Positions 7,218 to 12,992 of a stretch of 13,787 bases of DNA are shown here, in pieces. Positions within the stretch are counted from its first letter, which is position 1; each line of letters starts with the position of its first letter. Under the pieces are notes generated by a model that saw only the letters and a list, made by a program, of their open reading frames with translations, was not told where the DNA came from and ran no database searches. This stretch comes from Gammaproteobacteria bacterium (GTDB lineage Bacteria > Pseudomonadota > Gammaproteobacteria > Pseudomonadales > Azotimanducaceae): NCBI GenBank assembly GCA_027295975.1, contig JAPUJX010000590.1, positions 1-13,787 on the forward strand. Direction: 5' to 3'. Made by a program: the position numbers and the translations under genes.

Positions 7218-8204
7218 TCAATGGGCGAGCCTGGCCAGGTCAGCCGAATAACGCATAACGCCGTCCCCGTCGATGACGATGGCATCCACTCCCGGGAGAC
7301 GGTTGATGAGTTTCAGACCCTCAACTGGTCCCAGCACGAACACGCTCGTCGAGAGTGCATCCGTGAATGTCGCATCCGCGCCTAAAATGGTTACGCTCCG
7401 GGTTGCCCTCGCCGAATCTCCGGTGTTGGGATCCAGGATGTGGTGGTAGCGAACACCGCCTTCTTCAAAAAAACGCTCGTAATCGCCCGAAGTGGAAACC
7501 GCAGTATCAACCAGGGGCAACAGCACCGCCATGGCATCTTCTCGACGGGGATCTCGAATGCCGACCGTCCAGGGTCTGCCGCGCCGGTCGCCGATTATGC
7601 GGCTGTCGCCACCGGCGGAAATTGTGCCCTGGGTAATGCCTTCCCGAGCGAGGATAGCGGCGCAGCGGTCCACCGCGTGCCCTTTGGCAATGCCGCCAAG
7701 ATCCACATAAACGTCCGGGTGGGTAAAACGAACCCTGTTGTTTGCAGCGTCCAGTTCCACATAACGATAGTTTATCGCGGCCAGAGCTCCGCGAAGCGTT
7801 TCGTCGTCGGGGCGCTTACCCGCGCGGTAATCGTAATAACGTCCGGCAGAGGCGTAGGTGATGTCGAATGCCCCGTCGGTGAGATCGGATACCGTGCGGC
7901 TTTTCTGCAGAAGGTCGAACAGCTCATCGGATACCTGCATCCAACCTTTGCCCGCTTGCCTGTTCAGGCGGGACAGTTCGCTCGTATCGAGGAAGGTGGA
8001 GAACGTCTCATCGACACGCCGCATTTCGGCCATGATCTCTGCCAGAACCCGCTGTCCCTCAGCGGCATCTTCCTGCCAGATTTCCGCATGAACCCGAGTG
8101 CCCATGATGGACTGGGTATCCGAATACCACTCGGCCGCAGCCGTGGTCGTAACGAGACAGGTAACCAGCCAAACCAGAAACCGAGTACTGTTCGCCAGCG
8201 TCAT
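7218..8204 (-). CDS. apbE: FAD:protein FMN transferase ApbE (328 aa)
   Basis: ApbE uses FAD and Mg2+ to attach FMN covalently to a Ser/Thr of target flavoproteins, such as Nqr/Rnf subunits and other extracytoplasmic redox proteins. Family motifs appear in order: the start QSIMGTRVHAEIW (about 31-43), the FAD-binding VDLGGIAKGHAVD, SAGGDSRIIGDR, then VSTSGDYERFFEEGG with RYHHILDPNTG, and the metal-site region FTDALSTSVFVLG. Length is normal for the family. The N-terminus (residues 1-24, ending TTAAA) is a Sec signal without a convincing lipobox, so the enzyme is periplasmic. I chose ATG 8202-8204 because it starts the signal peptide and has AGG 8 bases upstream; the open frame upstream is shadow of the hydrolase gene. 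The hydrolase gene ends 16 bp upstream, so the two are likely cotranscribed. No acceptor flavoprotein is visible in the window. Confidence 0.95.
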   Translation of the reverse strand: MTLANSTRFLVWLVTCLVTTTAAAEWYSDTQSIMGTRVHAEIWQEDAAEGQRVLAEIMAEMRRVDETFSTFLDTSELSRLNRQAGKGWMQVSDELFDLLQKSRTVSDLTDGAFDITYASAGRYYDYRAGKRPDDETLRGALAAINYRYVELDAANNRVRFTHPDVYVDLGGIAKGHAVDRCAAILAREGITQGTISAGGDSRIIGDRRGRPWTVGIRDPRREDAMAVLLPLVDTAVSTSGDYERFFEEGGVRYHHILDPNTGDSARATRSVTILGADATFTDALSTSVFVLGPVEGLKLINRLPGVDAIVIDGDGVMRYSADLARLAH

Positions 8205-8220
8205 ATCTGGAACCTGGGCG

Positions 8221-9375
8221 TCAGGCCAGGCACACGGCCGCGAAACTCGAAATAGCCACCCCGCGGCGACCCTGACGCAACGTGTTTCTATCATGACCGC
8301 TGGTGCAGTAGCCCAGGGATATCCCGGTAGCCGGATCTGCCCAGGCGAGCTGTCCGCCCGCGCCGTTGTGGCCGAACGCCTCTCGGGAATTAGTTTTGCC
8401 AAAACCTCGATAGCTGCGCTCATCGTCACCGGCGATGATGATTCCCAAACCACGATTGGCCAACTTTCCGAACAACGGGTCGCGCAATTCGCCCGTTCGC
8501 ACACGCCGGACGCTTGCCATGGTCTCGGGCTCCCAGATCTGCTGCCCCGTTCCACCGCCGTGCAGCAGGCCCTGGTAAAACATCGCAAGCTCTCCCGCCC
8601 CCATGACGCCACCTCCACCCGGAACACCGACGGCGCGGATCTCCGGGTTGTTGAAATTCAAGATCGCTTCTTCCGTTACCTCCGTAACCGGTGGCCTGGG
8701 CATGCCCAACCGAGCGTAGTCTTCGTCGGTCAAACCGTCTCCGACGTGCTCGGTCGACACTACGCGAAGGTTTTCGCTTTCCGGCAAGCCCACAAAAAGA
8801 TCCATTAGTCCCAACGGCTGCGCAATCTGCTCCCGTACGAACTGCTGAAAGCTGATGCCGGCACGCCGTTCTATGATGTCGGCGATTACCCACATGGACG
8901 ATGTCGGGTGATATTCGAATCTCGACCCCGGTGGCCAGTTCAGCACCCACTGGTCGAACCTCTGTATCCGGCGGGTAGGATCGTTCCAGTCCAGGGGTGC
9001 AAATGGCGCGGACGGAAAGCCCGCCGTATGGACAAAGAGCTGCTCGACGGTTACATCCTGTTTCCCGTTGCTGGCAAATTCCGGAATGATATCGGCCACC
9101 TTTTCGGAGGTGTGCAGCCGACCATCCTGAATCAGCAGCCAGGCAGCCGCCGAGGTGATGGCTTTCGTGGCCGAGAAGATGCAGAAAAGCGAATCCTCAT
9201 CGGCCGCGCCGTATGTCTCGAACACCGCCAGCTTGCCGTTTCTAGCGAGGGCCACCTGAGCAGCCGGTAGCAGCCCCTCATCCACTTCGCGTTGTACTCT
9301 CGTCAGCAACGCGGCTATTTTTTCAGGGTCCAGACCAACCGCTTCCGGTTCCGTTAACAGCTGCTCTTCAACCAT
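8221..9375 (-). CDS. Serine hydrolase, beta-lactamase/family VIII esterase class (384 aa)
   Basis: This is a penicillin-binding-protein-like serine hydrolase (beta-lactamase class C/EstB fold). The nucleophile motif SxxK is SATK at residues 68-71, inside FCIFSATKAITSAAAWLL. LFVHTAGFP (113-121) matches the conserved HTSG turn. The catalytic tyrosine is probably Tyr155 in FEYHPTSSMW. The third motif is HNGAGG at 336-341, replacing KTG as in esterases of this class. No signal peptide is visible, so it is likely cytoplasmic and more probably an esterase or amidase than a true beta-lactamase; the substrate is unknown. ATG 9373-9375 has GGGAGAGGAG directly upstream; the frame stays open to 9765 but that part overlaps the divergent gene's coding strand. 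It leads a two-gene unit with apbE and diverges from the cysteine synthase-like gene across 160 bp. Confidence 0.93.
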   Translation of the reverse strand: MVEEQLLTEPEAVGLDPEKIAALLTRVQREVDEGLLPAAQVALARNGKLAVFETYGAADEDSLFCIFSATKAITSAAAWLLIQDGRLHTSEKVADIIPEFASNGKQDVTVEQLFVHTAGFPSAPFAPLDWNDPTRRIQRFDQWVLNWPPGSRFEYHPTSSMWVIADIIERRAGISFQQFVREQIAQPLGLMDLFVGLPESENLRVVSTEHVGDGLTDEDYARLGMPRPPVTEVTEEAILNFNNPEIRAVGVPGGGGVMGAGELAMFYQGLLHGGGTGQQIWEPETMASVRRVRTGELRDPLFGKLANRGLGIIIAGDDERSYRGFGKTNSREAFGHNGAGGQLAWADPATGISLGYCTSGHDRNTLRQGRRGVAISSFAAVCLA

Positions 9376-9460
9376 CTCCTCTCCCTTATACGGTTTGAGC
9401 CTGAAATTTATCACCAACCCTGACCCGTGTCGCCCGTCCACGCTCCCCGTGGTCAGGTCC

Positions 9461-9477
9461 GATCTTCTTGCAAGATC
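9461..9477. repeat. Inverted repeat in the divergent intergenic region
   Basis: GATCTT and AAGATC are separated by 5 bases (CTTGC). The dyad sits between the divergent hydrolase and cysteine synthase-like genes and could be an operator. Chance occurrence is not excluded. Confidence 0.3.
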
Positions 9478-9503
9478 ACTTTCCGATGTAACGACAACGC
9501 CGT

Positions 9504-9509
9504 TAGAAT
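9504..9509 (+). promoter_or_regulatory. Possible -10 box for the cysteine synthase-like gene
   Basis: TAGAAT matches the sigma-70 -10 consensus at five of six positions and would give a leader of about 20 bases before ATG 9536. The -35 candidate 17 bases upstream (TTCCGA, 9481-9486) is poor, so this is a weak call. Confidence 0.3.
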
Positions 9510-9535
9510 TCCCGCTCCCTGCAGTGGACCAGCTT

Positions 9536-10516
9536 ATGGATACAAAAAACGGTTTCGCCGCAACTATCGGCAACACACCTCTCATCCGCCTGGCCGGATT
9601 GAGCAAAGCCACGGGTTGCGAGATACTCGGTAAAGCCGAATTTCTCAATCCCGGTGGGTCCGTGAAGGATCGCGCCGCTTTATGGATGGTGCGGGAACAC
9701 GAGAAGAGCGGCGCGCTGAAGCCGGGTGGCATCGTGGTTGAAGGCACCGCCGGTAACACCGGCATTGGACTTGTTCACGTTTGTAACGCCCGTGGTTACA
9801 GCTCGGTGATCTACATGCCCGACAATCAATCGCCGGAGAAGATAGAACTCCTCCAGACCCTCGGGGCCGAGGTGCGTGTCGTACCCACCGTGCCCTACAA
9901 AAATGACATGAACTACCAGAAGCAGGCCGGCCGCTTCGCCGAAACGCTGCCGAATGCGGTGTGGACAAACCAGTTCGACAATGTCGCCAACCGTCTGGCG
10001 CACTACGAATCCACAGCCCCGGAGATATGGCGGCAAACCGCGGGCACTATCGATAGTTTTGTCACTTCGACGGGAACCGGAGGAACCCTGGCCGGTGTCA
10101 GCCGCTATCTGAAAGAACAGAGTCCGGATGTACGGATCGTACTCGCCGACCCCATGGGCAGCGCCCTGTACTCCTGGGTAACAACGGGGCAACCACTCAT
10201 GAGCGAAGGGCCTTCGATCACCGAGGGAATCGGCAACAGCAGAGTGACAGACAATCTCATCGACACCGTGATAGACGATGCCGTCCAGGTGACCGATCAG
10301 GAAATGGTGAGCATGGTGTACCGGCAGATGGCCGAAGAAGGTTGGTTCTTCGGCTCGAGCACCGGGATCAACCTATGCGCGGCGATGAAGGTGGCTGAGA
10401 AGCTGGGTCCCGGGCATGTCATCGTTACCATACTTGCGGACACGGGTAGCAAGTATCAATCGCGGTTGTTCAATGCACAGTTCCTGGCCGAGAAAGGTTT
10501 GAGTTCAGCACATTGA
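9536..10516 (+). CDS. Cysteine synthase-family PLP enzyme (CysK-like, 326 aa)
   Basis: This fold-type II PLP enzyme is expected to carry out beta-replacement, forming cysteine from O-acetylserine and sulfide or a related reaction. Visible landmarks are GNTPLIRL (12-19), NPGGSVKDR with PLP lysine 44, the substrate-loop equivalent TAGNT (71-75), the PLP-phosphate loop GTGGT (180-184) and the C-terminal DTGSKYQS. Classical CysK has PTSGNT in the substrate loop; here it is GTAGNT, with Ala for Ser, as in a CysK-like subgroup. Reaction and nucleophile may therefore differ. ATG 9536 is chosen because the family N-terminus begins there; the frame is open upstream, but those 47 codons look like non-coding sequence. 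The ribosome binding site is weak. The enzyme is cytoplasmic. The next gene starts 46 bp downstream and may be cotranscribed. Confidence 0.92.
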   Translation: MDTKNGFAATIGNTPLIRLAGLSKATGCEILGKAEFLNPGGSVKDRAALWMVREHEKSGALKPGGIVVEGTAGNTGIGLVHVCNARGYSSVIYMPDNQSPEKIELLQTLGAEVRVVPTVPYKNDMNYQKQAGRFAETLPNAVWTNQFDNVANRLAHYESTAPEIWRQTAGTIDSFVTSTGTGGTLAGVSRYLKEQSPDVRIVLADPMGSALYSWVTTGQPLMSEGPSITEGIGNSRVTDNLIDTVIDDAVQVTDQEMVSMVYRQMAEEGWFFGSSTGINLCAAMKVAEKLGPGHVIVTILADTGSKYQSRLFNAQFLAEKGLSSAH

Positions 10517-10562
10517 GTACCTTCAGCCCACGGAGAGCAACAGGCACCGCTGAATTTCAGTC

Positions 10563-11030
10563 ATGACTCCGCGGCGGGCCATGGACTTCATTCGCGACAA
10601 AGGCGTAGTTCTGGAAGCCGCCAGGGGCCTCGAGCCTTCCCTCGCCCAACGAGTCGCGGGTGAGCCCATTAAGGGTAGCTGGTGGAGCCATCCCAAAGGA
10701 CACGAAATCTACCAACTCACCAGAAAGATCCATAACTCCAGAGCCATACTCATATGCACCCTGGCACAAGGCAGGATCACGTACGTCCACCGCCGCCTGT
10801 GGCCGTTCTTCGTACGAATGGAACACCGGTTTCCACCTCATGCGCTGGATCGGGTGCACGAAGTCCATTTGCCTTCCGGTCGTCATCAACGCCAGGACGT
10901 GCCATTTCCGCAGTGGGTACCGGAGTCGACACTTGTCGAGGCAAAATCACTATCCGTACAGGAGGCTACTCGTGAAATCGGTGTATGGTTGGAGAGATAC
11001 AGCGACGCCCGGCCACCTTTCGCGAGGTAA
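10563..11030 (+). CDS. Conserved uncharacterised protein (155 aa)
   Basis: This is a soluble protein without signal peptide or membrane segment. The centre carries a distinctive block: VLEAARGLEPSLAQRVAGEP, then GSWWSHPKGHEIYQLTR (about 38-54), then RITYVHRRLWPFFVRM. I recognise this GSWW-HP-G / VHRRLWP pattern as a widespread bacterial family without established function, sometimes found near DNA-repair or winged-helix proteins; I cannot assign an activity. The frame is closed by a TGA at 10551, so ATG 10563 is the earliest ATG; ATG 10581 is an alternative. Neither has a good ribosome binding site. The stop codon TAA lies inside the first copy of a 13-bp tandem repeat. It follows the cysteine synthase-like gene by 46 bp. 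Confidence 0.8.
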   Translation: MTPRRAMDFIRDKGVVLEAARGLEPSLAQRVAGEPIKGSWWSHPKGHEIYQLTRKIHNSRAILICTLAQGRITYVHRRLWPFFVRMEHRFPPHALDRVHEVHLPSGRHQRQDVPFPQWVPESTLVEAKSLSVQEATREIGVWLERYSDARPPFAR

Positions 11031-11064
11031 AAAGCAGGGGTAAAAAGGAGGGGTAAAAAATCGA
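11026..11064 (+). repeat. 13-bp tandem repeat, about 2.6 copies
   Basis: Copies start at 11026, 11039 and 11052: GGTAAAAAGCAGG, GGTAAAAAGGAGG and a partial GGTAAAAA. The first copy contains the TAA stop of the upstream gene, and the junction of copies two and three forms the Shine-Dalgarno sequence of the downstream gene. It looks like recent slippage duplication. Confidence 0.85.
11046..11053 (+). promoter_or_regulatory. Ribosome binding site created by the tandem repeat
   Basis: AGGAGGGG lies 11 bases before ATG 11065. It is the best Shine-Dalgarno sequence on the plus strand of the window and supports this start. The spacing is slightly long. Confidence 0.6.
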
Positions 11065-11574
11065 ATGGCAGCCAATAACCGCCCATCAGCGGTCATTCTT
11101 CTATCGCTGTGCGTTTCAACCTGGGCCGCAACCGCCGATTCTCCCGTCTCTATTGGAGACTACGTCGTGTTATATGCTCAACTGAAGAATTGCCCTGAAT
11201 TTCCGGGAATTGTCGATGTTCGGAAAGTGGACGACTCTGAGCAGTTTTTCCTGTCCGCGGGTCCGATCGCGATACTCGGCAGTAGCACCTCGGAGATCCA
11301 GGCAAAAATACTGAGGTGGATCGCTGAAGCGAACCCAGACAGAAAACCTCCCCGCTCCTTGAGAATCGAAGTACTGAGATCGGAGCAGGAATACCTGATG
11401 ATTCGCGACCAACTGCTGGCCAGCAAAAAGTTCTTATCCTCAGGAGCCGCCAAGTGTGAACCTCGCAAGGCTCCGAACAAACCAATCGATCCGGGCTGGC
11501 ATCACATCGCTGATGCGTCCGGCAAACCGTACGAACCCGGGAGACAAGCTGATGCCACGCAAAATCACATTTGA
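11065..11574 (+). CDS. Small secreted protein, possibly polysaccharide-export-like domain (169 aa)
   Basis: A Sec signal peptide covers residues 1-24 (cleavage after ATA). The mature domain opens with PVSIGDYVVLYAQL and continues with a strand pattern VDVRKVDDSEQFFLSAGPIAILGSSTSEIQAKILRWIAE, then SLRIEVLRSEQE. The order GD-V, V-V, G-I-I-G, T-E-I-I, I-V resembles the N-terminal domain of Wza-type polysaccharide export proteins, but identity is too weak to be sure and no other export gene is nearby. The C-terminal 45 residues are basic, Pro-rich and probably disordered. It has a strong repeat-derived ribosome binding site. Its last 23 bases overlap the start of the HabA-like gene in another frame, suggesting coupled translation. 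I do not recognise a close family; the protein is probably real but of unknown function. Confidence 0.72.
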   Translation: MAANNRPSAVILLSLCVSTWAATADSPVSIGDYVVLYAQLKNCPEFPGIVDVRKVDDSEQFFLSAGPIAILGSSTSEIQAKILRWIAEANPDRKPPRSLRIEVLRSEQEYLMIRDQLLASKKFLSSGAAKCEPRKAPNKPIDPGWHHIADASGKPYEPGRQADATQNHI

Positions 11575-12061
11575 AGTGCAACAGACGACAACCAGCCGGG
11601 CGCAGCGACTGCACGCCAAAACCAGAAGATCGCAAACTCTGCTGGGCCTTGGCGCAATGCTGTTTTTCCTGGGGCTTCTTTCCGGTTTCGCGATTCCCGG
11701 TATGACGAATCCCAGAATGGGCCTGTCCGGTCACCTCGAAGGCGTAATGAACGGAACATTTCTCATCGCCATCGGTGTTGCCTGGTCCAGATTCAATTTA
11801 GCACCCAGGTATCAGGCGATTGCCTACTGGACGCTCGTATATGGAACTTTCACGAACTGGCTTTTCATCACCCTTGCGGCGGCGTTCGGAACGAGCGCGT
11901 TGACGCCAATAGCCGGTTCGGGTCATCAGGGACTTCCATGGCAGGAAACCCTGGTTTCAGCAGGACTCTCTTCGGTAGGAATATCCATGGTAGTGGCATG
12001 CGGTCTCCTGGTCTGGGGCTTTTTTCGTAAACCCGAGGAGGTTGATTCAGGCGTTGCCTGA
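11552..12061 (+). CDS. HabA/styrene-oxide-isomerase-like membrane protein (169 aa)
   Basis: This small inner-membrane protein has four predicted helices (about residues 30-50, 64-82, 88-113 and 136-160). The key sequence is TNPRMGLSGHLEGVMNGTFL (about 52-71), typical of hydroxylaminobenzene mutase (HabA/HabB) and its relatives; His61 is the candidate haem-ligand or active-site residue by comparison with styrene oxide isomerase, which is a haem b membrane trimer. YGTFTNWLF in helix 3 also fits. HabA rearranges hydroxylaminobenzene to 2-aminophenol in nitrobenzene degradation, but nothing else of that pathway is visible, so the natural substrate here is unknown; many homologues are simply uncharacterised isomerases. 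ATG 11552 is supported by GGGAG 7-8 bases upstream; the frame opens earlier but without a good start. It overlaps the secreted protein gene by 23 bp. Confidence 0.8.
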   Translation: MPRKITFEVQQTTTSRAQRLHAKTRRSQTLLGLGAMLFFLGLLSGFAIPGMTNPRMGLSGHLEGVMNGTFLIAIGVAWSRFNLAPRYQAIAYWTLVYGTFTNWLFITLAAAFGTSALTPIAGSGHQGLPWQETLVSAGLSSVGISMVVACGLLVWGFFRKPEEVDSGVA

Positions 12062-12330
12062 CGATAGTTCCACCAACTCGAACACAGACGCGCAGCCAGA
12101 AGTAGTGGCGACAACTTCTCTATCGTAACGCCGGTGCGGAGTTCACACTTTCCACAATTCGCGATCTGCACCGGAAGTCTGGAGTGTTAACGTTCGGTGT
12201 ATGAGGGAAGTGAATCTTCAATCATCGGCACTGAGACAGGTTTATGGAAGCAAACTCGAGTAACGCCCAAAGTCAGTCTGACAAATTGTCACAGACTCGC
12301 TCCAGTGCGTTCGTCGGGCGGCAGTAGGGC
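12062..12330. other. Intergenic region between two membrane-protein genes
   Basis: No supported gene is present. A 20-codon ORF (12201-12263) lacks a ribosome binding site. Two dyads are visible: CCGGTGC (12131-12137) with GCACCGG (12168-12174), enclosing 30 bases, and the near-palindrome at 12279-12291. It may contain the terminator of the upstream unit and the promoter of the next gene, but neither is clear. Confidence 0.5.
12279..12291. promoter_or_regulatory. Palindrome TGACAAATTGTCA, possible operator
   Basis: Arms TGACAA and TTGTCA flank a single central base, 39 bases upstream of ATG 12331. Position and symmetry fit a repressor site. TTGTCA itself also resembles a -35 box, but no -10 follows at the right spacing. 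Confidence 0.35.
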
Positions 12331-12888
12331 ATGTCGGCATTCGAATACCTTCTCATTCCGATAGCCATAGTCATCGGCTTTGCAATTACCCAACTATTGA
12401 CGTCATGGGCACGAATCGTCCGGGATCGGGGGCGGCAAAAACAGGTGCTGATGTACCTCAGCACATCGGGCTGGATGCTGATGAGTCTGCTGGTTCACTT
12501 TTCCGGTCTCTGGGCATATCGAGAGATAGACTTGGGAACTCCCGGACCACTGGCATTGGGATATCTCATTTTGATAATTACCCCGACTTTGTCTTTTTCA
12601 ATCGCTGTTTCGGTTCTTGTCCCCTCGGAAACCAAGCCGGACCTGTCGGCGCACTATTATGCGGTAGCAAAACCCTTTTTCTTGATCAACGCACTGGGAA
12701 TGCTGTTGAGCGCCGCCCCGGACTTTCTTCCCGGGGTAACAATCAAGTCTGATCTCGTCGCTCTTTCAACATACGTTGGAATTGTTGTCGTAACGGCTTT
12801 GAGCCACAATCGAATCGTCCACTACGTTTGTCATGGCCTGCTCTGGTTGTTTATTGCGGCCACGGTATTTGCTTCAGTTGTCACCTGA
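12331..12888 (+). CDS. Uncharacterised multi-pass membrane protein (185 aa)
   Basis: An integral inner-membrane protein with about six hydrophobic segments: near residues 5-25, 42-62, 74-97, 110-128, 140-155 and 162-183. The N-terminus FEYLLIPIAIVIGFAITQLL followed by a basic loop (RIVRDRGRQKQ) matches an uncharacterised family I recall with the pattern FEY...IIIGLGITQLL...R. No catalytic motif, transporter signature or metal site is evident. The segment LLVHFSGLWAYREIDLG holds the only charged or polar residues likely to lie near the membrane, apart from a basic turn SHNRIVHYVCH. The Shine-Dalgarno is weak (AGTAGGGC just before ATG). It is separated from the HabA-like gene by 269 bp and probably has its own promoter. 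It converges on the enoyl-CoA hydratase gene. Confidence 0.8.
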   Translation: MSAFEYLLIPIAIVIGFAITQLLTSWARIVRDRGRQKQVLMYLSTSGWMLMSLLVHFSGLWAYREIDLGTPGPLALGYLILIITPTLSFSIAVSVLVPSETKPDLSAHYYAVAKPFFLINALGMLLSAAPDFLPGVTIKSDLVALSTYVGIVVVTALSHNRIVHYVCHGLLWLFIAATVFASVVT

Positions 12889-12932
12889 CCAAATGTCCCT
12901 ATCGGAACGATGAACTAAATCGCCGAGAGAGG

Positions 12933-12963
12933 CCGGGTGTTCCAGACGCGCTCACGCGCCCGG
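12933..12963. terminator. Possible bidirectional terminator stem-loop
   Basis: CCGGGTG (12933-12939) can pair with CGCCCGG (12957-12963), with one G-U pair, and an alternative inner stem CGCG-CTCA-CGCG overlaps it. It lies in the 104-bp gap between convergent genes, where a shared terminator is expected. No T-run follows on either strand, so the call is weak. Confidence 0.3.
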
Positions 12964-12992
12964 TCCCCCAGTCCACACGTGCAAGATTCACT

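Noticed and set aside
6775..7285. Minus-strand frames in the apbE-tlpA gap (6775-7110 and 6959-7285)
   Set aside because: There is no Shine-Dalgarno sequence and the compositions are odd and Arg/Ser-rich. The second runs into the apbE gene in another frame. Kept only as part of the unexplained gap.
8205..8627. Upstream extension of apbE to 8627
   Set aside because: This would add 141 residues read from within the hydrolase gene, and the family start and signal peptide begin at 8204.
7440..8808. Plus-strand frames (7440-8255 and 8098-8808) opposite apbE and the hydrolase
   Set aside because: They are antisense to genes with unmistakable family motifs.
9395..9535. Upstream extension of the cysteine synthase-like gene to 9395
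   Set aside because: The extra 47 residues do not look like the family, and a possible -10 box lies inside them.
9376..9765. Upstream extension of the serine hydrolase to 9765
   Set aside because: It would overlap the divergent cysteine synthase-like gene by antisense; the ATG at 9375 has a good ribosome binding site and family-like N-terminus.
12201..12263. 20-codon ORF starting MREVNLQSSALRQ
   Set aside because: It has no Shine-Dalgarno sequence or recognisable peptide class, and an ORF of this length is expected by chance.
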